Positions 1-10,014 of a stretch of 64,000 bases of DNA are shown here, piece by piece. Under the pieces are notes generated by a model that had not been told where the DNA came from, did not search any database, and worked only from the letters and a program-made list of their open reading frames with translations. The DNA is taken from NCBI GenBank assembly GCA_963752325.1, contig CAVVXU010000005.1:868001-932000 (forward strand). The letters run 5' to 3'. The stretch comes from CAVTJL01 sp963752325. GTDB lineage: Bacteria; Pseudomonadota; Alphaproteobacteria; Geminicoccales; Geminicoccaceae. Position numbers and translations under genes: made by a program. Numbering within the stretch: position 1 is the stretch's first letter; the number at the start of each line of letters is the position of its first letter.

Positions 1-593
1 TCCTGGAAACGCGCTCTGTCGCACTCGCCATGCGCCATGGCGTGCGCGTTCAGGTATTGTCGTCGTTCGAGGACAAGCCAGGCACCCTCGTCGTGGATGA
101 GGACGAGATCGTGGAAACCCAGATCGTCAGCGGCATCGCATACTCGCGCAACGAGGCGCGCATCACCATCCAGCAGGTCCGGGACCGCCCGGGCGTGGCC
201 GCGGCGGTCTTCGGGCCGCTGGCCGAAGCCAACATCAACGTCGACATGATCGTGCAGTCGGTATCGCGCGACGGCCGCAACGCCAACATGACCTTCACGG
301 TCAGCAAGGCCGACATGCCGCGCACGCTGGCGGTCCTCGAGAAGGCCAGGCCCGAGATCGGGCACGAGCATGTCGCGGCCGACGCCGACGTGGTCAAGAT
401 CTCCGTCATCGGCGTCGGCATGCGCAGCCACGCCGGCATCGCCCATCAGATGTTCCAGACGCTGGCCGCCAAGGGCATCAACATCCAGGCGATCGCGACC
501 TCGGAGATCAAGGTCAGCGTGCTGGTGGCCGAGGAATATACCGAGCTTGCGGTACGGGCACTGCATTCGGCCTACGGGCTGGATTCGGCCTGA
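1..593 (+). CDS. lysC: Aspartate kinase, C-terminal part (5' end outside window)
   Basis: Aspartokinase phosphorylates aspartate, the first step of Lys/Thr/Met and diaminopimelate synthesis. Only the last ~197 codons are present; the reading frame is already open at base 3. The first residues (SVALAMRHGVRVQVLSSF) are the end of the kinase domain. They are followed by two ACT repeats, one around ITIQQVRDRPGVAAAVF with NVDMIVQSVS, and one around KISVIGVGMRSHAGIA with NIQAIATSEIKVSVLV. These form the allosteric regulatory region of the family. The stop lies 5 bases before the next GTG, so the downstream gene is probably cotranscribed. lysC followed at short distance by ptsP is common in alphaproteobacteria; here one gene is interposed. 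Confidence 0.93.
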   Translation, partial: LETRSVALAMRHGVRVQVLSSFEDKPGTLVVDEDEIVETQIVSGIAYSRNEARITIQQVRDRPGVAAAVFGPLAEANINVDMIVQSVSRDGRNANMTFTVSKADMPRTLAVLEKARPEIGHEHVAADADVVKISVIGVGMRSHAGIAHQMFQTLAAKGINIQAIATSEIKVSVLVAEEYTELAVRALHSAYGLDSA

Positions 594-597
594 GCCC

Positions 598-1647
598 GTG
601 ACGGTCCTGCCGAGCCACGAGCGCCTCGACGCCTGGTGGGCACGCGGCTGCAGCTTCCTCGGCACCGAGCTTGCCGTGATGGGCGGCGCCATGACCTGGG
701 TGTCGGAGCGTCATCTCGTGGCGGCCATCTCCAATGCCGGCGGCTTCGGCGTGATCGCCTGCGGGTCGATGTCGCCCGATCTGCTGGCCCTGGAGATCCG
801 GGCGACCCGGGCCATGACCGGGCGCCCGTTCGGCGTCAATCTCATCGTGCTGCACCCCGACCTGGACCGCCTCGTCGAGGTCTGCGTCGAGCAGGGCGTG
901 GGCCATGTCGTGCTGGCGGGCGGCCTGCCGCCCCGGGGCACGATCGAGCGGCTGAAGGCCGCGGGCGCCCGGACCATCTGCTTCGCGCCCAGCCTCGCGA
1001 TCGCGAGGAAGCTGGTGCGCGGCGGCGCCGACGCGCTCGTCATCGAGGGCCACGAGGCGGGCGGCCATGTGGGGCCGGTCTCGACCTCGGTGCTGGCGCA
1101 GGAGATCCTGCCCGCCATGACCGACGTGCCGGTCTTCGTCGCCGGCGGCATCGGCCACGGCGAGGCGATCGGCGCCTATCTGCGCATGGGGGCGGCCGGC
1201 GTGCAGATCGGCACCGCCTTCGTCTGCGCCGAGGAATCGATCGCCCACCCGGCCTTCAAGCAGGCCTTCATCAGGGCCAGCGCCCGCGACGCCGTCGTCA
1301 CGGCGCAGGTCGATCCGGAGTTCCGGGTCATACCCGTTCGGGCGCTGGCCAACGCCGGCACGGCGGCCTTCGCGCGCACCCAGCTCGAGGTGATCGGCCG
1401 CTACCGGCGGGGCGAGCTCACCCACGAGGCGGCCTCGCTCGCCATCGAGCATTACTGGGCCGGCGCTCTGCGCCGGGCGGTGGTCGACGGCGACATCGAG
1501 AACGGCTCGCTGATGGCGGGGCAGAGCGTGGGCCTGGTGCGGCAGATCCGGCCGACCGCCGCCATCCTGGCCGAGCTCGTCCTGCAGGCCGAGGCGGCGC
1601 TCACGCGGGCCGGCGAGCGCCGTCCGGCGGAGGCGGTGTCGCGGTGA
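598..1647 (+). CDS. Nitronate monooxygenase / 2-nitropropane dioxygenase family protein
   Basis: A 349-residue FMN-dependent TIM-barrel protein of the NPD/nitronate monooxygenase family, which also includes FabK-type enoyl reductases, so the substrate is uncertain. Visible marks are the N-terminal GTELAVMGGAMTWVSERHLV with AISNAGGFGVIACG, the central VIEGHEAGGHVGP (the family's conserved EGxEAGGH segment) and VFVAGGIGHGEAIGAYLRMG with GVQIGTAFVCAEES, the phosphate-binding part. Start GTG at 598 lies just after the lysC stop; ATG codons further in would delete conserved sequence. Its stop overlaps the ptsP start (GTGA at 1644-1647), so translational coupling is likely. A second, only distantly similar family member lies at 58.6 kb. 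Confidence 0.85.
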   Translation: MTVLPSHERLDAWWARGCSFLGTELAVMGGAMTWVSERHLVAAISNAGGFGVIACGSMSPDLLALEIRATRAMTGRPFGVNLIVLHPDLDRLVEVCVEQGVGHVVLAGGLPPRGTIERLKAAGARTICFAPSLAIARKLVRGGADALVIEGHEAGGHVGPVSTSVLAQEILPAMTDVPVFVAGGIGHGEAIGAYLRMGAAGVQIGTAFVCAEESIAHPAFKQAFIRASARDAVVTAQVDPEFRVIPVRALANAGTAAFARTQLEVIGRYRRGELTHEAASLAIEHYWAGALRRAVVDGDIENGSLMAGQSVGLVRQIRPTAAILAELVLQAEAALTRAGERRPAEAVSR

Positions 1648-3984
1648 GCCCCACGGTCGGCTGGGGGCCGGCCGATCCGGCCACGGAAGCGAGGCGTGCC
1701 GGCGAGTTCTCGGGCGCAAGGCGGCTCCTGCGCCGCCTGATCGAGGTGGTGGCCGAGCCCACCAGCCCGCAGCAGCGCCTCGATCAGATCGTGCGCATGA
1801 TCGCCGCCAACCTCGTGGCCGAGGTGTGCTCGCTCTACGTCCAGCGCGCCGGCGACCTGCTCGAGCTCTTCGCGACCGAGGGCCTGGCCGGCGAGGCCGT
1901 GCATCACACGCGGATGCGGGTGGGCGAGGGCCTGGTCGGCACCATCGCGGCGACAGGGTCGGTGATCAGCACGGCGGCGGCCCAGGAGCACCCCAACTTC
2001 CGCTACTTCCCGGAGACGCGGGAGGAGGTCTACCGCTCGTTCCTGGGCGTGCCGATCCTCCGCTCGGGGCGGGTCGCGGGCGTCTTGACCGTGCAGAACC
2101 GGGCCGCCCGCTCCTATGCCGAGGAGGAGGTCGAGGCGCTCCAGATCATCGCCTCGGTGCTGGCCGAGATGGTGGCCTCGGGCGGCATCGTCGACCGCAC
2201 CCAGTATGGCGACCTCTTCGGGCTGGGCGCCGAGCCGCGACGGCTCGACGGGCTCCGCCTGGTCGAGGGCATCGCCATCGGCCACGCCGTGCTGCACGAG
2301 CCGCGCATCGAGGTGCGGCGGCTGCTGGCCGAGAACCCGCAGGAGGAGCTGGCGCGGATCGAGGAGGCGGTCGGCAAGCTCAGGGCGCAGCTCGACAGCC
2401 TCCTCGACCGCCCGGATCATCGCCGGGGGCGAGCACCGCGAGGTTCTCGAGGCCTACCGCATGCTGGCCCGGGACGGCGGCTGGCTGCGCCGCATCCGCG
2501 AGGCGATCGACACCGGGCTCAGCGCGGAGGCGGCGGTGCGCCGCGTCCAGGAGGAGACGCGCCTGCGGATCGGCCATGCGAACGATCCCTATCTGAGGGA
2601 GCGCCTGCTCGACCTCGACGATCTGGCCAACCGGCTGCTGCGCCATCTCTCCGGCCGCGAGGAGGAGGGGGGCGCCGAACGGCCTGCCGGACGACGTCAT
2701 CCTCGTCGCCCGCAACCTCTCGGCGGCCGAGCTCGTGGAGTATGACCGGCACGCGCCTGCGCGGCGTGATCCTCGAGGAAGGGTCGCGCACGGCGCACGT
2801 CACGATCGTGGCGCGCGCCTTCGACGTGCCGCTGCTCGGGCGGGTCGAGGGCGCCATGCGGGCGATCGAGCAGGGCGACATGATCGCCCTCGACGGCGAG
2901 CACGGCCACGTCTTCCTGCGGCCCGGCGACGACGTCCTGCAGGCCTTCAGCCAGACGGTGCACGCGCGTGCCGAGCGCCGCCGCAAGCTCCTCGAGCTCA
3001 AGGACGAGCCCAGCATCACGCGGGACGGCATCGCCGTCGGGCTCTCGATCAACGCCGCTTTCCTCGCCGACATGGCCGAGATCGAGGCCACGGGTGCCGC
3101 CGGCTGCGGCCTCTTCCGCACCGAGCTCGGCCTGATGACGCGCGGCAGCTATCCGGACGTGGACTCGCAGGCCACCCACTATCGCCGCGTGCTCGACCTG
3201 GCCGCCGGCAAGCCCGTGATGTTCCGCACCCTCGACATCGGCAGCGACAAGCAGGTGCCCTTCTGGCGCATGCCGACCGAGGAGAACCCGGCGCTGGGCT
3301 GGCGGGCGCTGCGCCTGACCCTCGACCGGCCGGCGGTGCTGCGCATCCAGCTGCGGGCGCTGCTGCGCGCCGCCGCCGGGCGCGAGCTCAGCCTCATGTT
3401 CCCGATGGTGGCCGAGGTGGCGGAATTCGTCGGCCGCGCGCCATCTGCTCGACCTCGAGCTCGAGCGGGCGCGCGGGCGCGGCGGCGAGCTGCCGGCACG
3501 GCTGCAGGTGGGGGCCATGATCGAGGTGCCGGCGCTGTGCTGGCAGCTCCCGGCCCTGCTCGACCGCGTCGACTTCGTCTCGGTCGGCACCAACGACCTC
3601 CTCCAGTTCCTCTTCGCCTTCGACCGCGGCGATCCCCGGCTCGCCGAGCGCTACGACGCGCTGGCGCCGGCACCGCTGTCGCTGGTGCGCGATCTCGTCG
3701 AGCGCTGCCGCGCCAAGGGCGTGCGCCTGGCGCTGTGCGGCGAGATGGCGAGCCGGCCGCTCGAGGCGATGGCGCTCGTCGGCCTGGGCGTCCGCCATCT
3801 GTCGCTCGTCGCCTCCGAGGTCGCCCCGGTGAAGGCGATGGTGCGCAGCCTCGAGGCGGCGCGCCTCAGGGCCTATGTCGACGGCCTGCTCGATCTTCCC
3901 GACCACAGCCTGCGCGGCAGGCTGCAGGCCTACGCCAAGGACCACGACGTCGTGTTGCCGCCGGGCGTCTTCCAACCTTTTTAA
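1644..3984 (+). CDS. ptsP: Phosphoenolpyruvate-protein phosphotransferase PtsP (EI-Ntr), frame-broken
   Basis: First enzyme of the nitrogen PTS relay: it autophosphorylates from PEP and passes phosphate to NPr (PtsO). The reconstructed protein is about 780 residues, close to the family length. It has an N-terminal GAF domain (about residues 20-170, with LFATEGLAGEAVHHTRM and SFLGVPILRSGRVAGVLTVQ), the EI N-domain, the phospho-His segment EEGSRTAHVTIVARAF (His in TAH), and the PEP-binding C-domain (GLFRTELGLMTRGSYPD, MFRTLDIGSDKQVPF, FVSVGTNDLLQFLFAFDRG, LALCGEMASRP). The frame changes at about 2410-2430, 2690-2740 and 3430-3500. GTG 1644 overlaps the upstream stop. The conserved motifs on both sides of every break argue for sequencing error rather than a pseudogene. 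Confidence 0.9.
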
Positions 3985-4100
3985 CGATTTGGGCCTCAGG
4001 ATGGCCCCCGTTGGCATTTGGCGCGGGCAGCCATTTTTGCTATCTATGGGCGAGAGACCCGATCTAGGCTTCCTTCATTCGAGGTACTGGCCTCCCAACG

Positions 4101-5437
4101 ATGAGTAGCCGTATCGAGCATCATGCGGGCCCCGGAAGCGAGGCCTCCATCGCTGCGCTGAAAGAGATTGGTCACCTTCTGCGCGAGAGCGCGGCAGGCA
4201 CGCGGCGAGGATCTCTACGACGTCGCCGACTATCTGCGGATCAAGCCGTCCTATCTCTTCGCGCTCGAGGACGGCGATCTGGCGCTGACGCCCGGGCGCG
4301 TCTACGCGCTGGGCTTTCTGCGCAGCTATGGCGAGCATCTGGGATTCGACGGCGAGGAGCTGGTGAGCTACGCCAAGCAGGCGATGTCCGGACCGGCCTC
4401 GCGCCCGCAGCTCAACTATCGCGTTCCAGCACCCGAGAGCCGGCGGCCGAGCGGCATCCTGCATCGCCGCCTCGATCCTGACCGTCGGGCTCGTCTATGG
4501 CGGCTGGCGCATGCTCTATCACGACCAGCCGGTGCTGGAGCGCGTCTCGGCCGTGCCGGGCGACATCGGCCGGCTCGCCTCGCAGGTCTTCACGCTCGGC
4601 GACGAGGGCCCGGCGGGGCAGGCGCCGGACGCCGACCGCTCGAGCTCGGTCGCGACCAGCGCCACCGCGGCCACGCCGGCGGCCAACGAGGTGGCGACCC
4701 AACCCCAGGGCGTGGCCCCGCTCGCCTCGATGGCCGCCGATCCGGAAAGCGCCCTCGCCTCGACCCCGCAGCCGCCGATCACGCCGGCCTCGACGGTTGT
4801 CGGCCCGCAGGCGCTGGCGGCGCCGACCCTCTCGATCGACGCGCAGACCGCGCTGCGGGACGGCCGCGTGGCGTCCGCGGGCGAGACGACCCTGCCGGCG
4901 ACGAGCGCGGCGGCAGCGACGCCCGCGGCTGCAGCGCCGGGCACGCCCGATCCCCTGACGGCAGCACCCTCCGCGGGCGAGACGGCGCCGCTCGGGACGC
5001 CGGCGGCGAGCACGCGCGCAGCCGCTTCGGCCACCGAGGCCGCCGACCCCGTTGCCGCGGCGAGCACGACGAGCGCAGATCGCGGGGGGGCGCGGGCGCT
5101 GCTCGCCTCGCTCGAGAGTGGCGGGCCCGCGTCGGGTGGCGCTGCGCCGGCGGGGGTCGGCGCCGATGATCGTGTCGTTCTCGTCGCGAGCCAGGAGAGC
5201 TGGGTCCAGGTACGCAGCAGGGACCGCCAGTATGTCCGCACCTGGACGCTCCAGGCGGGCGAGCGCTTCACCGTTCCCGACCGCGGCGATCTGGCGCTTT
5301 GGACGGGCAATGCCGGCGGCCTCGACGTGCTGGTGGACGGCCGGAATCTGGGCGCGCTCGGCCCCGACGGGCACGTGATGCGCGACGTTCCGCTTACGGC
5401 CGAAGGGCTCAGGGCGCGGCTTTCGGCCAGCCGCTAG
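4101..5437 (+). CDS. RodZ-like helix-turn-helix membrane protein with DUF4115 domain, frame-broken
   Basis: The N-terminal cytoplasmic HTH (GEDLYDVADYLRIKPSYLFA then GRVYALGFLRSYGEHLGFDG) is that of RodZ, the MreB-linked morphogenesis protein. A single membrane segment near 4470-4505 (AAILTVGLVYGGW) follows. Then comes a long Ala/Thr/Pro-rich linker (roughly 4620-5090) and a C-terminal beta domain (VLVASQESWVQVRSRDRQYV, GERFTVPD, DVLVDGRNLGALG) of DUF4115 type, expected in the periplasm. Frame changes fall near 4188 (an extra A gives a better match) and near 4450. It lies between ptsP and ispG, the usual rodZ-ispG-hisS order in this lineage. The 116 bases upstream hold a weak promoter-like TTTGGC/TATCTA pair only. 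Confidence 0.8.
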
Positions 5438-5517
5438 GCACAAAAGAGCGCTTGCTGCGACGCACCCGCTGCCCCATCTGGGGCTGATGACGCTGCGCTG
5501 AGCCAGGAAACGCCCAG

Positions 5518-6772
5518 ATGGTTGCTCTCTCGGAGATCCGCCGGCACCGGACGGTGCCCGTGCGCGTCGGCGGGATCACGATCGGCGGCGGTGCTCCGGT
5601 CGTCGTCCAGTCGATGACCAACACGGACACGGCCGACGCACGGTCGACCGCGGCCCAGGCTCTGGAGCTCGCCCGCGCCGGCTCGGAGATCGTGCGCATC
5701 ACCGTGAACACGCCCGAGGCCGCGGCGGCCGTGCCCGAGATCCGCGAGCGCCTCGACGCCCAGGGCGTGGACGTGCCGCTCGTGGGCGATTTCCACTACA
5801 ACGGCCACCGGCTGCTGGCCGACTTCCCGGAGATGGGGCAGGCGCTCGCGAAATTCCGCATCAATCCGGGCAATGTGGGCTTCGGCGACAAGCGCGACCG
5901 CCAGTTCGAGATGATGATCGAGGCGGCGCTGCGCCACGACCGGCCGGTGCGGATCGGCGTCAACTGGGGCTCGCTCGATCAGGATCTGGCGGCCCGCCTG
6001 ATGGACGAGAACGGCCGCCGGCCGGACCCGCAGCCGGCCGATTTCGTGCTGCGCGAGGCGCTGGTGCGCTCCGCCCTCGAGAGCGCCGGTGCCGCCGAGC
6101 GCCTGGGCCTCGGGCGCCGAGATGATCGTCATCTCGGCCAAGGTGAGCCGGGTGCAGGACATGGTGGCCGTCTACCGCGAGCTGGCGCGGCGCTCGACCT
6201 ACGCGCTGCATCTGGGGCTCACCGAGGCGGGCATGGGCATCAAGGGCATCGCCGCCACGACGGCAGCGCTCACGCTGCTGCTGCAGGACGGCATCGGCGA
6301 CACGATCCGCGCCTCGCTGACGCCCAGCCCGACGGAGCCCCGCACCAACGAGGTGCTGGCCTGCCAGCAGGTTCTCCAGGCCCTCGGGCTGCGCTCGTTC
6401 CTGCCCCAGGTGGCGGCCTGCCCGGGCTGCGGACGCACCACGAGCACCGTCTTCCAGGAGCTGGCGCAGAAGATAGACGGCTTCATGCAGAGCCAGATGC
6501 CGATCTGGAAGACGCGCTATCCGGGTGTCGAGACCCTGAACGTCGCGGTGATGGGCTGCATCGTCAACGGGCCGGGCGAGAGCAAGCACGCCGACATCGG
6601 CATCAGCCTGCCGGGCACGGGCGAGAGCCCCACGGCCCCGGTCTTTATCGACGGCAAGAAGGCGAAGACGCTCAGGGGCGAGCGCATCGCCGAGGAATTC
6701 CAGGAGCTGGTGCTGGACTATGTGGAGCGACGTTGGGGCCGAGTCTCCGGTCGATGCCTGAGCTGGCGATGA
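5518..6772 (+). CDS. ispG: 4-hydroxy-3-methylbut-2-enyl diphosphate synthase IspG, one frame break
   Basis: IspG reduces MEcPP to HMBPP in the non-mevalonate isoprenoid pathway using a [4Fe-4S] cluster. The N-terminal half shows RRHRTVPVRVGGITIGG and VVVQSMTNTDTADARST, plus LVGDFHYNGHRLL and FRINPGNVGFGDKRD, all diagnostic. The C-terminal half shows the cluster ligands in CPGCGRTTSTVFQELA and VAVMGCIVNGPGESKHADIG. The frame changes near 6112-6120 in GLGAEMIVISAKVS, where one extra G explains the shift. Length (~418 aa) is normal. It is followed after 22 bases by hisS. IspG is essential where MEP is the only isoprenoid route, so the break is almost certainly an error. Confidence 0.93.
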
Positions 6773-6794
6773 CTGAGCTGGCGGGCGGCCGATC

Positions 6795-8042
6795 ATGAGC
6801 GAGGCGAGGCCGGTCCGCGGCACCCACGACATCATGGGTGCCGAGATGCGCCGCCAGCGCAAGGTGGCGGAGACGGCACGGGCTGTGGCCGATCTCTATG
6901 GCTATGGCGAGATCGAGACGCCGGTCTTCGAGTTCACCGAGGTCTTCGCGCGCAGCCTGGGCGACGCCAGCGACGTCGTGACGAAGGAGATGTACACCTT
7001 CGAGGATCGGGGCGGCGACAGCCTGACGCTCAGGCCCGAGAACACCGCCAGCATCGTGCGCGCCGTGATCACCGGCGGCCTGACCCAGCAGCTGCCGCTC
7101 AAGTTTTTCTATTTCGGCCCGATGTTCCGCTACGAGCGGCCGCAGAAGGGCCGGCTGCGGGAGTTTCACCAGATCGGCGTCGAGCTGATCGGGGCGCCCG
7201 AGCCGATGGGCGACGTCGAGGTGATCGCGCTGGGTGCCCACATCCTGGAGGCGCTGGGCCTGGGCCCGGACCGGGTGACGCTCGAGCTCAATACGCTGGG
7301 CGACCTTGCCAGCCGGCACGCCTACCGCGAGATCCTGGTGGGCTATCTCTCGGGCCACAAGGATCGGCTCTCCGAGGACAGCCTCGCCCGCCTGGAGCGC
7401 AACCCGCTGCGCATCCTGGACAGCAAGGACGAGGGCGACCGCGCCGTCCTGGCCGAGGCTCCCCTTCTCGAGGGCCATCTCAACGAGGAGAGCCGTGTCT
7501 TCTACGACCGGGTGCGCGAGGGGCTGGACCGGCTCGGCGTCGCGTTTCGGGAAAGCCCGCGGCTGGTCCGCGGCCTCGACTACTACACCCACACGGCGTT
7601 CGAGTTCACGACGACGACGCTGGGCGCGCAGGGCACGGTGATGGCGGGCGGCCGCTATGACGGCCTGATGCGCACCATGGGCGGCCCCGACGTGCCGGGC
7701 GTGGGCTGGGCCGCGGGCGTCGAGCGGCTGGGCCTGATGCTCGAGGAGCAGCCGGCCGAGACGGCACCTTTGGCCATCGTCCCGATCGGCCCAGCCGCCG
7801 AGGCGCAGGCCTGGACGCTCGCGCACCGGCTGCGGCGGGAGGGCATCGCCGTCGAGCTAGCGTTCAAGGGAAAACCCGGGCAGCGCATGAAGCGGGCCGA
7901 CCGCCTGGGCGCACGGCTCGCGGCCTCGATCGGCGACGACGAGCTGGCCCGCGGCGTGGTACGGCTGCGCGACCTCCAGAGCGGCACCGAGGAAGAGCTG
8001 TCCGCAGACACGCTGGCAGAGCGTCTGCGCACCGCCGTCTGA
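6795..8042 (+). CDS. hisS: Histidyl-tRNA synthetase
   Basis: Charges tRNA-His. Intact at 415 residues. Class II motifs are visible: motif 1 area RGTHDIMGAEMRRQRKV, motif 2 FYFGPMFRYERPQKGRLREF followed by HQIGVELIG, the histidine-specific LVRGLDYYTHTAFEF, and motif 3 GGRYDGLMRTMGGPDVPGVG with GWAAGVERLGLML. The anticodon-binding C-terminal domain runs from about residue 325. ATG 6795 has no strong ribosome site but is the only start that keeps the conserved N-terminus. It is one of the few unbroken core genes in the first 22 kb, so it shows the local frame quality is uneven rather than uniformly poor. Confidence 0.96.
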   Translation: MSEARPVRGTHDIMGAEMRRQRKVAETARAVADLYGYGEIETPVFEFTEVFARSLGDASDVVTKEMYTFEDRGGDSLTLRPENTASIVRAVITGGLTQQLPLKFFYFGPMFRYERPQKGRLREFHQIGVELIGAPEPMGDVEVIALGAHILEALGLGPDRVTLELNTLGDLASRHAYREILVGYLSGHKDRLSEDSLARLERNPLRILDSKDEGDRAVLAEAPLLEGHLNEESRVFYDRVREGLDRLGVAFRESPRLVRGLDYYTHTAFEFTTTTLGAQGTVMAGGRYDGLMRTMGGPDVPGVGWAAGVERLGLMLEEQPAETAPLAIVPIGPAAEAQAWTLAHRLRREGIAVELAFKGKPGQRMKRADRLGARLAASIGDDELARGVVRLRDLQSGTEEELSADTLAERLRTAV

Positions 8043-8196
8043 TCCTTTCAGCTTTCTCCCTGCCTGTCTCCTGTGAACTCTTGTCATAGGCAGCGGCTGA
8101 CGGCGCCGTCATGGTCGGACTGCCGCGGCGGCTGTGGGGTCGAGGCGGTCCGGCGCGGAACCCGGGCTGGTGGAAGCCGTTGGCCCCACGGAGGCT

Positions 8197-8225
8197 TTGT
8201 GACGATTTCGTGACGGTTCTTTGAC
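8197..8225 (-). promoter_or_regulatory. Pho-box-like direct repeat array
   Basis: Three 7-base units start at 8197, 8208 and 8219, exactly 11 bases apart. Read on the minus strand they are CTGTCAA, CCGTCAC and TCGTCAC, close to the PhoB unit CTGTCAC with the usual 4-base spacers. The array is reversed relative to the downstream Na/Pi cotransporter gene and overlaps the TTGACA candidate -35. Orientation is the weak point of the call; period, unit sequence and neighbour all fit phosphate control. Confidence 0.5.
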
Positions 8226-8249
8226 AGCGCCTGGAGCGAGCGGTAGCAC
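8221..8249 (+). promoter_or_regulatory. Candidate promoter for the Na/Pi cotransporter
   Basis: A perfect TTGACA (8221-8226) is followed by a 17-base spacer and TAGCAC (8244-8249), a weak -10. It overlaps the last Pho-box-like repeat, as expected of PhoB-assisted promoters with poor core elements. The gene begins about 70 bases downstream of the implied start of transcription. Confidence 0.4.
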
Positions 8250-8321
8250 TGGAAGCAGCACTTCCGCCGTTCGGGCCGGAACTCGCATGCGGGCCGGGCG
8301 CGGCCCAGGGGAGTTCAGGCG

Positions 8322-10001
8322 ACGGATATCCTTATCCATGTGGCAGGCGGGGTGGCCCTGCTTTTGTGGGGCGTGCGCATGGTGCGCACCGGCATCACCC
8401 GGGCCTATGGCGCCGATCTCCGGCGCGTGGTCGGCGCCTGGTCGCGCCGCAGGCTGAGCGCCTTCGCGGCCGGGCTCGGCGTCACGGCCATCCTGCAGAG
8501 CAGCACCGCCACCTCGCTCATGGTCTCGTCCTTCGCCGGCCGAGGGCTCATCGCGACCGTGCCGGCGCTGGCGGTGATGCTGGGGGCCAATGTCGGCACG
8601 ACCTTCGTGGCCCAGATCCTGGCCTTCAAGCCCTGGTGGCTGGCCCCGGTGCTGCTTGTGCTGGGCGTCAGCCTCTTCTTCCTCACCGCGAGCTCGCGGC
8701 CACGGCATCTGGGCCGTGTGGCGATCGGCCTCGGCCTCATGCTGGTGGCCCTCGAGATGACGGTGGACGCGACGGCACCGCTGCGCGAGGCGCACATCCT
8801 GCCGACGCTGATGGCCGGCCTCGCCGGCTCGCCGCCGCTGGCCTTTGTGCTGGCGGCCCTTCTCACCTGGCTCGCCCATTCGAGCCTCGCGGTCGTGCTG
8901 CTCGTGATGTCGCTCGCGAGCAACCATCTGGTCGGCCCCGACCTCGCGATCGCCCTCGTGCTCGGCGCCAACATCGGCGGGGCGGTGGCGCCCGTCGTCA
9001 TCACGGCCGGCAGCTCGGCGCCAGCGAGACGGGCGCAGCTCGGCAACCTCCTGATGCGCCTCGTCGTGGCGCTGCCGCTGCTGCTCGTCCTGCCCGAGCT
9101 GGCCGGGCTCTTGGGCCTCGCCGCCGCCGATCCGGCACGCCAGGTGGTGGACGCCCATACGGGCTTCAACCTCCTCGTGGCGGCCCTCATGTTGCCGCTG
9201 CTCGATCTCGTGGGCCGGCTCTGCACCCGCCTCCTGCCCGACCAGCCGGTCGAGGAGAACGCGAGGCGGCCGCGCCATCTGGACCAGGAGGCGCTCGACA
9301 CGCCGGCCGAGGCGCTGGCCTGCGCCGCCCGCGAGGCGCTGCGCATGGGCGACATCGTGATGGGCATGCTGGCACGCGCGATCGGCGTCTTCGAGAGCGA
9401 CGACATCAAGCTCGCGAAAGCCGTCGAGGCCGAGGACGACGTCGTCGACGCGCTGCACGAGGCCTTGAAGCTCTATCTCACCCAGGTGTCGCGCGAGGAC
9501 CTCGATCCGGCGGAGAGCCGCCGCTGCATCGAGATCCTGACCTTCACGACCAACCTCGAGCATGTGGGCGACATCATCGACCGCAACCTGATGGAGCTCG
9601 CGGCCAAGAAGATCAAGCACAAGCTCAGGTTCTCGCCCGACGGCAAGGCCGAGATCCGCGCCTTCCACGAGCGGGTGATGGGCGACATGCGCCTCGCCCT
9701 CAACGTCTTCCTCTCGCGCGACGTGGGCCTCGCCCGCGAGCTGGTACGCCGCAAGACGGCGCTGCGCGACGCCGAGCGCGAGGCGACCGAGAGCCATCTC
9801 GAGCGGCTGGGCGCCGGCCGCACCGACACCCTCGAGACGAGCAGCCTGCATCTCGACGTGATCCGCGACCTGAAGCGCATCAACTCGCACCTGACGGCGG
9901 TGGCCTACCCGATCCTCGAGGAGGCGGGCCTGCTGATCGCCACCCGGCTCAAGGCGCCGGAGCTCGAGGGCGAGACGGCGCTCGCCGGCCACCACCGATA
10001 G
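8322..10001 (+). CDS. Na+/phosphate cotransporter (NptA/PNaS family) with C-terminal PhoU-like domain
   Basis: Inner-membrane sodium-coupled phosphate carrier. Two inverted Na/Pi repeats carry the QSS signature regions (GVTAILQSSTATSLMVSSFA and LTWLAHSSLAVVLLVMSLAS) and the paired glycine loops VMLGANVGTTFVA and LVLGANIGGAVAP. Residues after ~310 form a soluble helical PhoU-like domain (LEHVGDIIDRNLMELAAKK). The frame is open upstream of GTG 8340. Homologous N-termini normally read MDILxH, and here the matching DILIH is preceded by ACG at 8322, nine bases after GGAG. Either ACG is a rare start or one base of an ATG is miscalled; GTG 8340 is the conservative alternative. No break in the remaining 550 codons. 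Confidence 0.88.
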   Translation, partial: TDILIHVAGGVALLLWGVRMVRTGITRAYGADLRRVVGAWSRRRLSAFAAGLGVTAILQSSTATSLMVSSFAGRGLIATVPALAVMLGANVGTTFVAQILAFKPWWLAPVLLVLGVSLFFLTASSRPRHLGRVAIGLGLMLVALEMTVDATAPLREAHILPTLMAGLAGSPPLAFVLAALLTWLAHSSLAVVLLVMSLASNHLVGPDLAIALVLGANIGGAVAPVVITAGSSAPARRAQLGNLLMRLVVALPLLLVLPELAGLLGLAAADPARQVVDAHTGFNLLVAALMLPLLDLVGRLCTRLLPDQPVEENARRPRHLDQEALDTPAEALACAAREALRMGDIVMGMLARAIGVFESDDIKLAKAVEAEDDVVDALHEALKLYLTQVSREDLDPAESRRCIEILTFTTNLEHVGDIIDRNLMELAAKKIKHKLRFSPDGKAEIRAFHERVMGDMRLALNVFLSRDVGLARELVRRKTALRDAEREATESHLERLGAGRTDTLETSSLHLDVIRDLKRINSHLTAVAYPILEEAGLLIATRLKAPELEGETALAGHHR

Positions 10002-10014
10002 CACCCGGTGCCGC

